Positions 17,059 through 25,956 of a stretch of DNA of 64,000 nucleotides are shown here, piece by piece (within the stretch, counting starts at the first letter, position 1; each line of letters starts with the position of its first letter). A program made the translations under genes and the position numbers. Source of the DNA: Bradyrhizobium retamae. GTDB taxonomy: Bacteria; Pseudomonadota; Alphaproteobacteria; Rhizobiales; Xanthobacteraceae. Where the stretch lies: contig NZ_LLYA01000013.1 in assembly GCF_001440415.1 (NCBI RefSeq), positions 1-64,000 of the forward strand. Direction: 5' to 3'. The notes beneath the pieces were generated by a model. It was not told where the DNA came from. It saw only the letters and a list, made by a program, of their open reading frames with translations, and did no database searches.

Positions 17059-17676
17059 TCAATCGGTCGAGCGGCGCAGCTCCGGGGCGCTCTCGGCCCT
17101 GGCCGGTTCGGGCTTTGCCTGCTCTGCCTTCGGCTCGGATTTCACCGGCTCGAGTTTGGCGCTCTCGACCGCAGGCGTCTCGGCCCGCGCCGTTGCTTCG
17201 GCCCGGGCATCGGCCGGCGCACGCGACGGCTCCTCCCGACGGTGCAGCGAGCGCGGTCGCGCCACGGAGCGCGCCATCAGCATCTGCGAGGCACCCTGAT
17301 GGCGGAAATCGCAATAGGCGAAGCCCATGCCCGAGACCGAGCCGCGAAACGAGCGATCATCACGCTTGTCGAGATTGAAGCACGGCTCGAAGGGCAGTCC
17401 CTTGATCGAAGCGCAGACGGCCTGGCCGCGAATCTGCAGCGTGTTGCCGGGCAGGCGCACATGACGGATCGGGCCCGAGCCGCTGAATTGGACGGAACCG
17501 GCTGCGCCGAGATCGTCGAGGATGCGCCCGGCGCCGCGGGTGCCGTCAAAGCAGGTAAATGCGAAAACCTTGCCGCTCACGAACCTGCGCGCCTCGTCGG
17601 CATTCATCATCCCGGCCAGCGCAGGAACGATCATCGCACTGGCCGTGACGGCCCCCAGAACCAAACGCGCAAGCAT
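17059..17676 (-). CDS. Exported hypothetical protein with disordered Lys/Pro/Glu-rich tail
   Basis: A 205-residue secreted protein: signal peptide MLARLVLGAVTASAMIVPALA (cleavage near residue 21), then a compact domain of about 115 residues with four cysteines (FTCFDGT, VCASIKG, EPCFNL, YCDFRH), which suggests two disulfides in the periplasm. The tail from residue 140 is rich in Ala, Glu, Lys and Pro and probably disordered. The ATG at 17676 follows TTGGAGT at about eight bases; the earlier in-frame Met lies before this site. No family is recognised. Confidence 0.72.
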   Translation of the reverse strand: MLARLVLGAVTASAMIVPALAGMMNADEARRFVSGKVFAFTCFDGTRGAGRILDDLGAAGSVQFSGSGPIRHVRLPGNTLQIRGQAVCASIKGLPFEPCFNLDKRDDRSFRGSVSGMGFAYCDFRHQGASQMLMARSVARPRSLHRREEPSRAPADARAEATARAETPAVESAKLEPVKSEPKAEQAKPEPARAESAPELRRSTD

Positions 17677-17786
17677 GCAGCTACTCCAACTTAACAAGAG
17701 CGCGGGCGCCCGCCTTTACCCGCTGCTTACCATACCAACCACCATGGCAACATTGGAGCAGGTTGGTTGGGAAAGTCTGAACACCG

Positions 17787-18773
17787 TTAGAGGATTTTTA
17801 CCACGATTCGACCGCGGACCTTCCCTGCGAGGATTTCGGCGCCCGCGCCGATTACCTGGTCCAAACCTATTTCATGAGTAATATCAGATAGTTTTCCCTT
17901 ATCCAAATCGCTGGCAAGGCGATTCCAGGCAAGCTTGCGCTGCTCGATCGGGCACATCACCGAGTCGATGCCGAGAAGGCACACTCCACGCAAAATAAAC
18001 GGCGCGACCGAGGACGGCAAATCCATACCGGCGGCAAGGCCGCAGGCGGCAATGGCTCCGCCATATTTGGTCATCGACAGCAGGTTGGCGAGCGTGGTCG
18101 ATCCGACGCTGTCGACGCCACCCGCCCAGCGCTCCTTCGCCAGCGGCTTGGCGGGCCCTGCGAGCTCGGCCCGATCGATGACTTCGGCGGCGCCGAGGCC
18201 CTTCAGGTAGTCGGCCTCCGACATCCGCCCCGTGGATGCGATGACGTGATAGCCGAGTTTCGAGAGCACGGCTGACGCGACCGAGCCGACGCCGCCGGCG
18301 GCACCGGTCACCACGATGGGACCGCTCTTCGGCGTCAGTCCGTGTTTCTCCAGCGCCAGCACCGACAGCATCGCGGTGTAGCCGGCAGTGCCGATCGCCA
18401 TCGCCTCACGCGTCGAGATGCCATCGGGCAGCCGCACCAGCCAGTCGCCCTTGACGCGTGCTTTTTCGGCATAGGCGCCAAGGTGAGTCTCGCCCATGCC
18501 CCAGCCGTTGCAGACGACCTTGTCACCGGTCTTCCACGCCGGATGCGAAGATTGTTCGACGGTGCCTGCGAAGTCGATGCCGGCGATCATCGGGAAACGC
18601 CGCACGACGGGAGCCTTGCCGGTGACGGCCAAGCCATCCTTGTAGTTCAACGTCGACCACTCGACGGCGACGGTGACATCGCCCTCCATCAGCTCGGCTT
18701 CGTCGAACTGCGTCAGCGCGGCGGTGGTGCCTTTATCGGCCTTGTCGATCCTGATGGCCTTGAACGTTCCCAT
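17787..18773 (-). CDS. acuI: Acrylyl-CoA reductase-like MDR family oxidoreductase
   Basis: This 328-residue medium-chain dehydrogenase lacks the structural zinc motif and belongs to the YhdH/AcuI group, NADPH-dependent acrylyl-CoA reductases. The NADPH-binding loop is [12 protein letters not shown] near residue 155. Other marks are the N-terminal [13 protein letters not shown] and [12 protein letters not shown], and the C-terminal [17 protein letters not shown], typical of this group. It would turn acrylyl-CoA to propionyl-CoA, detoxifying acrylate-type intermediates. The MFS gene lies directly upstream on the same strand, 44 bases away, so cotranscription is plausible. Confidence 0.87.
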   Translation of the reverse strand: MGTFKAIRIDKADKGTTAALTQFDEAELMEGDVTVAVEWSTLNYKDGLAVTGKAPVVRRFPMIAGIDFAGTVEQSSHPAWKTGDKVVCNGWGMGETHLGAYAEKARVKGDWLVRLPDGISTREAMAIGTAGYTAMLSVLALEKHGLTPKSGPIVVTGAAGGVGSVASAVLSKLGYHVIASTGRMSEADYLKGLGAAEVIDRAELAGPAKPLAKERWAGGVDSVGSTTLANLLSMTKYGGAIAACGLAAGMDLPSSVAPFILRGVCLLGIDSVMCPIEQRKLAWNRLASDLDKGKLSDITHEIGLDQVIGAGAEILAGKVRGRIVVKIL

Positions 18774-18817
18774 GGCAAACTCCCCGGACTTTCTCTGTCT
18801 CGAGAGTGTTTACCGCA

Positions 18818-20065
18818 TCAGGCGGGTTGTGCAACCGGGCGCGCGACCGGCTGCTCGACGATCGGCAGGTTGATCAGCGCCGACAGCACGCCGAACAGGA
18901 TCGAGAGCCACCAGATCGGGGTGTAGGAGCCGAACTGCTCGAACACGATGCCGCCGAGCCAGACGCCGAGGAAACCGCCGACCTGATGGCTGACGAAGGC
19001 AAAGCCGTACAGCGTTGCGAACCACTTTGTGCCGAACATCAGCGCCACCAGCGCCGAGGTCGGCGGCACCGTCGAGAGCCAAGTCAGGCCGCTGACCGCA
19101 CCGAACATGATCGCCGAGAACGTCGTGATCGGAAACGAGATGAACGCGACGATCGCCAGGGCGCGGGTAAAGTAGATCAGCGAGAGGATGTAACGCTTCG
19201 GGTACTTGTTCTGCAGCCAGCCGACGCTGAGCGAGCCGATGATGTTGAACAGGCCGATCGCCGCGACCACCCAGCCGCCGGTCTGCGACGAGACTCCGCG
19301 ATCGGCGAGATAGGCCGGCAGATGCACCGTGATAAAGGCGAGCTGGAAGCCGCAGGTGAAGAAGCCCAGCACCAGGAGAACGTAGGAGCGATGACCAAAC
19401 GCTTCCGCCAGCGCGGTCTTGAACGATTGCTGATCCCCGACAGGCTCATTCGACGACGTCGAGGGTGGCGTCGCGATCGCGAGCGACAGCGGCACGATCA
19501 ACAGCATCAGGAGCGCGAATACCGTCAGCGCTGCCTGCCAGCCGAAATTGTCGATCATCGCCACGCCGAACGGTGCGAACAGGAACTGGCCGAAGGACCC
19601 GGCCGCGGTGCCGGCGCCGAGCGCAATACCGCGCTTCTCGACCGGCAGCAGCTTGCTGAACGCCGACAGCACGAGATTGAACGAACAGCCTGAAAGACCG
19701 AAGCCGATCAGGACGCCGGCGCCGAGATCGAGCGACAGCGGCGCCGTGGAATAACGCATCAGAAGCAGGCCGGCGGCATAGAGCAAGGCGCCGACAATCA
19801 TCACACGCAGGATGCCGAAGCGATCGGCGATGGCGCCCGCAATCGGCTGCCCCAGTCCCCACAGCAGATTCTGCAGCGCCAGCGCGAGGCCGAAAACGTC
19901 GCGGCCCCAGGCGAATTCGCGGCTCATCGGCTGCACGAAGAAACCGAGGCTGGAGCGGGGTCCAAAACTCAACAGCGCGATCGCGCAGCCACAGATGATG
20001 ATGACGACCGGCGTCCGCCAGGTGCCTAGGCCGGAGGACGGACGAAGGTCGGTCGTTACAGCCAT
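18818..20065 (-). CDS. MFS transporter, monocarboxylate/oxalate-formate (OFA)-like
   Basis: A 415-residue major facilitator with twelve predicted membrane segments. The loop 2-3 motif reads GAIADRFGILRVMIVG and the N-terminal half has SFGPRSSLGFFVQPMSREFAW, a pattern common in OFA and monocarboxylate-type carriers. The likely substrates are small organic acids. The downstream acuI gene suggests a three-carbon acid or its CoA precursor, but that is inference from gene order. Upstream lies a 209-bp spacer with a TTGCATGCAA palindrome. Confidence 0.85.
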   Translation of the reverse strand: MAVTTDLRPSSGLGTWRTPVVIIICGCAIALLSFGPRSSLGFFVQPMSREFAWGRDVFGLALALQNLLWGLGQPIAGAIADRFGILRVMIVGALLYAAGLLLMRYSTAPLSLDLGAGVLIGFGLSGCSFNLVLSAFSKLLPVEKRGIALGAGTAAGSFGQFLFAPFGVAMIDNFGWQAALTVFALLMLLIVPLSLAIATPPSTSSNEPVGDQQSFKTALAEAFGHRSYVLLVLGFFTCGFQLAFITVHLPAYLADRGVSSQTGGWVVAAIGLFNIIGSLSVGWLQNKYPKRYILSLIYFTRALAIVAFISFPITTFSAIMFGAVSGLTWLSTVPPTSALVALMFGTKWFATLYGFAFVSHQVGGFLGVWLGGIVFEQFGSYTPIWWLSILFGVLSALINLPIVEQPVARPVAQPA

Positions 20066-20131
20066 TTGCTTCCCCCTGGACCAATCGGCGCCCGGAACGG
20101 CCGGGCGAAACGTTACGGTGAGTTAATGCAG

Positions 20132-20141
20132 TTGCATGCAA
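20132..20141. promoter_or_regulatory. TTGCATGCAA palindrome upstream of the MFS gene
   Basis: A perfect ten-base palindrome lies 66 bases from the MFS start codon in the spacer between the MFS and cell-wall hydrolase genes. It may be the core of an operator for the MFS-acuI pair. No local regulator gene is present and no promoter elements are clear. Confidence 0.3.
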
Positions 20142-20274
20142 ACCCCAAGAGGGCGGAAGAGAAAAATTTTCCGCTGCAGGGCAGCTCTGCAAAATTGGCG
20201 AGGGCAATGAGTGCAATTTATTGATGCGTGCACCTGACAGAGATGTCGTCTGCGTTCGCACGCGATGACGGCTG

Positions 20275-21705
20275 TTACCGCTTCGCGCTTGCCTGCTCGG
20301 CGGAGCTTTGCGCGGCTTCCGCGAGCTTGGCGGAGATCGCCGCAGTCTCGGCAGGCGTGCCCCAACTCGGCGCGTCGCTGCCATTGCCCCAGGCGCGCGG
20401 CCGATAGAAAGTATGCACTCCGAACTTGTGCATCTTCTTCATTTCGTTGACCCAGGACGGCCGCACCCAATAGGCGTGGTAGTGCGTCGACTTGTCGACT
20501 TCCGGCAGCCAGAGCTGGCCGTCGAGCATCGCCTTCGCGATCTTCTTCGCCCGCTCCCACATGTCGGGCTCGCGAATGACGTCCTTGTTGTTATCGCAGG
20601 CGAAGGTGAACTGGCACGCCAGATGGCGATGCTTGTTCTGGTAGACCACGCCGCACACGGTTTCGGGATATTTGCCGGAGAAGGCGCGGTTCAAAACCAC
20701 CTGCGCCACCGCGATCTGGCCTCGCACCGCTTCGCCGCGGGCCTCGAAGTAGACCGCTTCAGCCAGGCACTTTTCCGACTTGGCGCGCGATTTCTCGTCG
20801 AACAGGCCGAGACGTTCGGCCGGCGTCTTGGCGCGCTGGTTGTCGGCGTTGACCTCGCCCTTCGGCGCGACGCTCTCGCCCATCTCGCCGGCCCGCACCG
20901 GACCATCGGCATCGACCGGCAGCGAGGCCATCACCTTCATCTCGGGATCCGGATGCGCTGGTGGCATGACGATGACGGGCTCTTCGCCGGGCTGCCAGCG
21001 TTCAATGCTTTCGGGCGAGCCGAGCGAGGAGCCAAAGAACAGGCTCGAGGTCTTGAAGGAGAAACCATCGCGCGGTGGCGTAGCCGCTTGCGGCGCGACC
21101 TTGAGATCGTCCTGCGGCTTGCTCTCAAGCGACAGCGACATATCCAGTGGCGGCGCGTTCAGCGCGGCCTGCAGCTCGGGATCGAGCGGTGCACGCTTCA
21201 CGGGCGGCGGCGTCTCAGCGGTCTTGGCGCCCTTGACTGATGCATTGGATGTCGCGGGATCCTCGATCGCCGGCGCTCGATCAGCAGGGCCTGTGGTCTC
21301 CACTGCCGGCGACGGCGGCGCGATCATAAGGCGGTCGCCCTTCAACGTGCGATCGACTTTGGGGAAATCGGCGGCGTGATAGCGTGGCGGTGGAGCGACC
21401 AGAGGATTGCGCGTCACCGAACCCGTGATGTCGATGCCCTGAGTGTCGAGGCTTGCGAGACGGTAAGTCGCGGTCTGCGGGGACGAGGTTCCGATCGGGC
21501 GGCCGAAGGAGAACGTCGCGACCTGGATCGTGCCGGCGGAGGAAAACACGCGCTTCTGCCAGCGCTCGGCGACGCCTGGCTGGCGCGCCAGCAGCGAGGC
21601 GATATCCTGATATCCGATCTCGGTCGGCATCAAAGCGAAGACGCAGAGACCGAGGCCGAAGGACGCGAACCGCGCGCCCTTCGGCTGGTTACGCAACACA
21701 AACAT
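20275..21705 (-). CDS. SleB-like cell wall hydrolase with long disordered N-terminal region
   Basis: This 476-residue protein has an N-terminal signal or anchor (FASFGLGLCVFALMPTEIG), a low-complexity Pro/Ala-rich region up to about residue 305, and a C-terminal Hydrolase_2 (SleB) domain. The domain starts near residue 312 with CLAEAVYFEARGE, where Glu321 is the likely catalytic acid, followed by GQIAVAQVVLNRAFSG, CQFTFACD and THYHAYWVRPSW. SleB-type enzymes cut peptidoglycan glycan strands, so it probably remodels the wall in the periplasm. ATG 21705 was preferred over one 51 bases upstream because the hydrophobic segment then sits at the usual place. Confidence 0.82.
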   Translation of the reverse strand: MFVLRNQPKGARFASFGLGLCVFALMPTEIGYQDIASLLARQPGVAERWQKRVFSSAGTIQVATFSFGRPIGTSSPQTATYRLASLDTQGIDITGSVTRNPLVAPPPRYHAADFPKVDRTLKGDRLMIAPPSPAVETTGPADRAPAIEDPATSNASVKGAKTAETPPPVKRAPLDPELQAALNAPPLDMSLSLESKPQDDLKVAPQAATPPRDGFSFKTSSLFFGSSLGSPESIERWQPGEEPVIVMPPAHPDPEMKVMASLPVDADGPVRAGEMGESVAPKGEVNADNQRAKTPAERLGLFDEKSRAKSEKCLAEAVYFEARGEAVRGQIAVAQVVLNRAFSGKYPETVCGVVYQNKHRHLACQFTFACDNNKDVIREPDMWERAKKIAKAMLDGQLWLPEVDKSTHYHAYWVRPSWVNEMKKMHKFGVHTFYRPRAWGNGSDAPSWGTPAETAAISAKLAEAAQSSAEQASAKR

Positions 21706-22040
21706 CGATACGCTCACGCAACGCTTACACGATCGAATGTCAGTACATCCGTGCAATTCGACCTTTCCTGTTGGTATCGAATTTAGGTTGCCGGGGAGTT
21801 AATCGGCGTGGCGTGCGTGCTACACGCAAGACGTTGCGCGAATTTTGCTGAGCGCATGAGAAGCGTTGGTAAATGGCCGCTCGATGAAAGTGGTAAACAT
21901 CCCGTCAACGAAGATGATAAAGAAATTCTTGCGCGGCTCACTCACCTCGCAATGGCGCGAGTTCCAATTCACTGTGTCGCGCTGAAGCGTTTGAGTTTCG
22001 TCATTGCTGTCGATGAATTGCGACGACTTTCACCCAGGCA
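21706..22040. other. Intergenic stretch without a supported gene
   Basis: About 335 bases between the cell-wall hydrolase start and the ppdK terminator. Its base composition is lower in GC than the genes on either side and it holds no reading frame with coding character. The 5' side probably contains the hydrolase promoter, but no clear -35/-10 pair was found. Confidence 0.5.
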
Positions 22041-22074
22041 GCAAAACGCAATGCCCGGGACGAAGCCCGGGCAT
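22041..22074 (-). terminator. Probable intrinsic terminator of ppdK
   Basis: Read on the minus strand, a perfect nine-base stem (ATGCCCGGG/CCCGGGCAT, 22051-22074) with a six-base loop is followed after a few bases by TTTT. It lies 33 bases past the ppdK stop. The stem resembles the ends of the repeats at 46599 and 57669, so it may have been recruited from that family. Confidence 0.65.
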
Positions 22075-22106
22075 CACGTCGTGTTCGTCATCGTTTCGAA
22101 GAAGTC

Positions 22107-24977
22107 CTACGCTTGGCTCTCAATCTTCTTGCCGAGCGCGGCCTGCGCGGCAGCGAGGCGCGCGATCGGCACGCGGTAGGGCGAGCACGAAACGTAGTCG
22201 AGCCCGATCTCGTGGCAGAACGCCACCGAGGCGGGATCGCCGCCATGCTCGCCACAAATGCCAACCTTCAAATTGGGCCGTGTCTTGCGACCACGGGTGA
22301 CGCCGATCTTCACCAGCTCGCCAACGCCGTCGCGATCGACCGAGATGAACGGATCGATCTCGAGAATTCCCTTGCTGACATAGGTTCCGAGGAAACTCGC
22401 GGCGTCGTCACGGCTGATGCCGTAGGTAGTCTGGGTCAGGTCATTGGTGCCGAACGAGAAGAACTCCGCGGTCTGGGCGACATCGCCGGCCAGCAGGCAC
22501 GCCCGCGGCAACTCGATCATCGTACCAACTTGATAGGCGAGCTTCTTGCCGGTCTCCTTCATCACCGCCTGCGCGGTGGCGTCGATCCGAGCCTTGACCA
22601 GGTCGAACTCGGCCTTGGTCGCGATCAGCGGCACCATCACCTCGAGGCCGACGGCCTCGCTGGTGCGCTTCTCGGCTTCTACCGCCGCTTCGAAGATCGC
22701 GCGCGCCTGCATTTCGGCGATCTCAGGATAAGCGATCGCAAGACGGCAGCCGCGGAAGCCCAGCATCGGGTTGAACTCGGCGAGATCGCGGGCGCGATCG
22801 GCGAGCTTGCGCGGATCGGTATTCATCGCGCGCGCGACTTCCTCGATCTCGGCCTGGGTGTGCGGCAGGAATTCATGCAGCGGCGGATCGAGCAGGCGAA
22901 TCGTGACGGGCAGGCCCTTCATGATCTCGAACAGCTCGACGAAATCGGCGCGCTGCATCGGCAACAGTTTTGACAGCGCCGCGCGGCGCGACTGTTCGTC
23001 CTCGGAAAGGATCATCTCGCGCACGGTGCGGATGCGGGTTTCCTCGAAGAACATGTGCTCGGTGCGGCACAGCCCGATGCCCTCGCCGCCGAATTTTATC
23101 GCGGTGCGCGCATCTTCGGGCGTGTCGGCGTTGACGCGAACGCCGAGCTTGCGGACATCATCGGCCCAGCCCATCAGCGTGCCGAACTCGCCCGACAGTT
23201 TCGGCTCGATCATCGGCATCTTGCCCGCCAGCACCTGGCCGAGCGAGCCGTCGATGGTGATGACGTCGCCGGTCTTGAAGGTGCGGGAGCCCACACTCAT
23301 CGTGCCGCGGCCATAGTCGACGCGGATGGCGCCGCAGCCGGAAACGCAGGGCTTGCCCATGCCGCGCGCCACCACTGCGGCATGCGAAGTCATGCCGCCA
23401 CGGGTGGTCAAAATGCCTTCGGCGGCGTGCATGCCGTGAATGTCTTCCGGACTGGTTTCGACGCGCACCAGAATGACGCTGCGGCCATCGGCCTGAAGTT
23501 TCGCGGCTTCATCGGATGAGAACACGATCTCGCCGGATGCGGCGCCGGGCGAGGCCGGCAGGCCGGTCGCGATCACGTCGCGCTTGGCCTGGGGATCGAT
23601 GGTCGGATGCAGCAATTGATCCAGCGAAGCCGGATCGATCCGCATCACCGCGTCCTTCTTCGAGATCAGGCCTTCATTGGCGAGCTCGACTGCAATGCGC
23701 AGCGCAGCCTTCGCGGTGCGCTTGCCGCCGCGGGTCTGCAGCATCCACAACTTCCCCTGCTCGACCGTGAACTCCATGTCCTGCATGTCGCGGTAGTGCT
23801 TTTCGAGCAGCGTGTAGAACCGCGTCAGTTCCTTGAAGGCCTCCGGCATCGCGCTTTCCATCGACGGCTTGTCGGAACCGGACTCCTGGCGCGCCTCCTC
23901 GGTGATGTCCTGCGGCGTGCGGATGCCCGCCACCACGTCTTCCCCCTGCGCGTTGATCAGGAATTCGCCGTACAGCTTGCTCTCGCCGGTCGAGGGATTG
24001 CGCGTGAATGCAACACCCGTCGCGGACGTCTCGCCCATATTGCCGAACACCATGGCCTGCACGTTGACCGCAGTGCCCCAGGATTCCGGAATGTCGTGCA
24101 GGCGGCGATAAGTCACCGCACGCGCATTCATCCAGGATGAAAACACCGCGCCGATCGCGCCCCACAATTGCTCGTGCGGATCCTGCGGGAAATCCCTGCC
24201 GGTCTCGCGCGCCACCGCTTCCTTGTACTTGCCGACCAGTTCGACCCAGTCGTCGCCGGTCAGATCAGTGTCGAGCGTGTAGCCCTGGCTGTCCTTGAAG
24301 GTGTCGAGAATGTCCTCGAAGTGATGATGCTCGAAGCCGAGCACCACGTCCGAATACATCGTGATGAAGCGGCGATAGCTGTCATAGGCAAAGCGGCGAT
24401 CGCCGGAGAGTTCGGCGAGCGCTTCGACCGTTTTGTCGTTGAGGCCGAGATTGAGCACGGTGTCCATCATGCCCGGCATCGAGGCGCGGCCGCCGGAGCG
24501 GACCGACACCAGCAGCGGATTTTTCGAGTCGCTGAATGCCTTGCCGGTCAGCTTGCCGACATACTCAAGCGCCTTCTCGACCTGCGCCTTCAGCGCCGGC
24601 GGATAGGTTTTGTCATGCGCGTAGAAATAGGTGCAGACCGAGGTCGGAATCGTGAAGCCCGGAGGCACCGGCAGGCCCAAATTGGCCATCTCGGCGAGAT
24701 TGGCGCCCTTGCCGCCGAGCAGGTCGCGCAGGCCCGCTTTGCCCTCTGCCTTGCCGTCCCCGAAGGTATAGACCCACTTGCCGGATTTTACCGCCTCGGC
24801 GGCAGGCTTGCGGACCGCAGCCTTCTTGGCCGCGACCTTGGCGACCGGCTTGGTCGGGGCCTTCTTCAGCGCTTTGCGGGCCGAGGCCTGCGGCACGGCC
24901 TTCGGCCGGGCTGATGGCTTTGATTTCGCTACAGATTTCACTGCAGCCTTCTTGGACTTCGCGACGGCTTTGGCCAT
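22107..24977 (-). CDS. ppdK: Pyruvate, phosphate dikinase
   Basis: This enzyme of about 956 residues interconverts pyruvate, ATP and phosphate with phosphoenolpyruvate, AMP and pyrophosphate. The nucleotide-grasp domain starts WVYTFGDG and GKGANLAEMANLGLPVPPGFT, the phospho-accepting His lies in GGMTSHAAVVARGMGKPCVSG in mid-protein, and the C-terminal PEP/pyruvate barrel ends with VGICGEHGGDPASV and CHEIGLDYVSCSPYRVPIARL. The N-terminus carries an extra 65-residue Lys/Ala/Pro-rich region absent from typical 870-890 residue enzymes. ATG 24977 was chosen over the TTG nine bases upstream. It stands alone with its own terminator. Confidence 0.95.
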   Translation of the reverse strand: MAKAVAKSKKAAVKSVAKSKPSARPKAVPQASARKALKKAPTKPVAKVAAKKAAVRKPAAEAVKSGKWVYTFGDGKAEGKAGLRDLLGGKGANLAEMANLGLPVPPGFTIPTSVCTYFYAHDKTYPPALKAQVEKALEYVGKLTGKAFSDSKNPLLVSVRSGGRASMPGMMDTVLNLGLNDKTVEALAELSGDRRFAYDSYRRFITMYSDVVLGFEHHHFEDILDTFKDSQGYTLDTDLTGDDWVELVGKYKEAVARETGRDFPQDPHEQLWGAIGAVFSSWMNARAVTYRRLHDIPESWGTAVNVQAMVFGNMGETSATGVAFTRNPSTGESKLYGEFLINAQGEDVVAGIRTPQDITEEARQESGSDKPSMESAMPEAFKELTRFYTLLEKHYRDMQDMEFTVEQGKLWMLQTRGGKRTAKAALRIAVELANEGLISKKDAVMRIDPASLDQLLHPTIDPQAKRDVIATGLPASPGAASGEIVFSSDEAAKLQADGRSVILVRVETSPEDIHGMHAAEGILTTRGGMTSHAAVVARGMGKPCVSGCGAIRVDYGRGTMSVGSRTFKTGDVITIDGSLGQVLAGKMPMIEPKLSGEFGTLMGWADDVRKLGVRVNADTPEDARTAIKFGGEGIGLCRTEHMFFEETRIRTVREMILSEDEQSRRAALSKLLPMQRADFVELFEIMKGLPVTIRLLDPPLHEFLPHTQAEIEEVARAMNTDPRKLADRARDLAEFNPMLGFRGCRLAIAYPEIAEMQARAIFEAAVEAEKRTSEAVGLEVMVPLIATKAEFDLVKARIDATAQAVMKETGKKLAYQVGTMIELPRACLLAGDVAQTAEFFSFGTNDLTQTTYGISRDDAASFLGTYVSKGILEIDPFISVDRDGVGELVKIGVTRGRKTRPNLKVGICGEHGGDPASVAFCHEIGLDYVSCSPYRVPIARLAAAQAALGKKIESQA

Positions 24978-25069
24978 GGATTCCAACTATCCGAAAAAGG
25001 GAAGAAGATTGCGCGCCTTACACCATTTTGAGGGGTTCCGCGCAAGCCGCGAAACCCCGCTTTCCGGTG

Positions 25070-25225
25070 CTAGAACTTGAACATCTTGAGCACGCCAAGA
25101 CCCACCAGTCCGACGAAAATCAGGTAGATCGCGACGATGTAGTTGAGCAGCCGCGGCATGATCAGAATGAATATCCCGGCGAGCAGAGCAACGATCGCGG
25201 GAACATGCGTGGCGGTGATGGTCAT
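25070..25225 (-). CDS. DUF3096-like small membrane protein (51 residues)
   Basis: This short gene encodes MTITATHVPAIVALLAGIFI and then LIMPRLLNYIVAIYLIFVGL with a tail VLKMFKF. It consists of two hydrophobic segments joined by a PRLLNY turn, the pattern I know as DUF3096. It is probably an inner-membrane hairpin peptide of unknown role. GGAG lies eight bases before the ATG (CCGGAGATTTCAATG), supporting the start. It lies upstream of ppdK on the same strand, 92 bases away. Confidence 0.85.
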   Translation of the reverse strand: MTITATHVPAIVALLAGIFILIMPRLLNYIVAIYLIFVGLVGLGVLKMFKF

Positions 25226-25463
25226 TGAAATCTCCGGATGATCGGGGTGGGAAATCGAATCGAGGGCGGCAACTTAACCGCTGGCGCGGCTCGGGAATAG
25301 CAAGACGCTCAACCGCTTCAATGGGTTCCAGCCTCCGCAACAATTCCCCGGAAATGCCGCAGATGAGGCCGCGCTTTTCCCGGAACAATGCTGCACGCGA
25401 TGAATTGGCCCGCATTGTGTGTGCTGGCGAAAGCCGGCACCGCTTCTCGCGAAGGAGTTGACC

Positions 25464-25823
25464 ATGCGGAACAGACTATTTGCCATGGCGGCGATCGCGG
25501 GCGTTATGGCCGTCCCGATCGCGGCTCAGGCGCAATCCACGATCGGCACGGGCGGCGGCAGCGCGGTCGTCATCGGTGAACATGTAGAAGGCATCGCGCC
25601 CGACGTGCGTCCGGCCTTCCGCGAATACATCGTGCGTGAACGCGTGCCGAATTACACTATTTCCGAGCGTGTGACGGTTGGCACCGTGCTGCCGGAAACC
25701 GGCGTGACCTACTACGACGTGCCGCAATCGTTCGGGGTGACTCCCTATCGCTACACCGTGGTGAACGGCCAGACGATATTGGTCGAACCGCGTTCGCGTC
25801 GCATCGTTCAGGTGGTCGATTGA
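25464..25823 (+). CDS. DUF1236 exported protein
   Basis: A 119-residue secreted protein: signal peptide MRNRLFAMAAIAGVMAVPIAAQAQ, a short Gly/Ser linker (STIGTGGGSA), then a DUF1236 domain with YTISERVTVGTVLPETGVTYYDVP and YRYTVVNGQTILVEPRSRRIVQVVD. The family is widespread in rhizobia, function unknown, located in the periplasm or envelope. GAAGGAG is positioned seven bases before ATG 25464. It is followed by a clear intrinsic terminator, so it is probably monocistronic. Confidence 0.9.
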   Translation: MRNRLFAMAAIAGVMAVPIAAQAQSTIGTGGGSAVVIGEHVEGIAPDVRPAFREYIVRERVPNYTISERVTVGTVLPETGVTYYDVPQSFGVTPYRYTVVNGQTILVEPRSRRIVQVVD

Positions 25824-25895
25824 CCTTCAGTAGCCTGAACGATCAGTCCGGGCGCCGCGCAAGCGGATGTGCGCGAGATACGACCGGACAAGAAG

Positions 25896-25931
25896 CCCCG
25901 CCCGGCGTCCCCTCCGGGCGGGGTCTTTTTT
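25896..25931 (+). terminator. Intrinsic terminator after the DUF1236 gene
   Basis: A perfect ten-base GC stem (CCCCGCCCGG at 25896-25905, CCGGGCGGGG at 25914-25923) with an eight-base loop is followed by TCTTTTTT. The reverse strand lacks a comparable T-run, so it acts mainly on the plus strand. Confidence 0.92.
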
Positions 25932-25956
25932 GTGTGACTGTTGTCCCACCGATCCG

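Noticed and set aside
22051..22074. Repeated palindromes as part of a CRISPR array
   Set aside because: Copies are scattered over the window, of unequal length, and without regular spacers; they are REP-like elements or terminators.
25304..25329. GGAAC-N17-CGTC on the minus strand upstream of the DUF3096-like gene as an EcfG general-stress promoter
   Set aside because: The -10 part has one mismatch to CGTT and the distance to the gene is about 75 bases; without further copies it may be chance.
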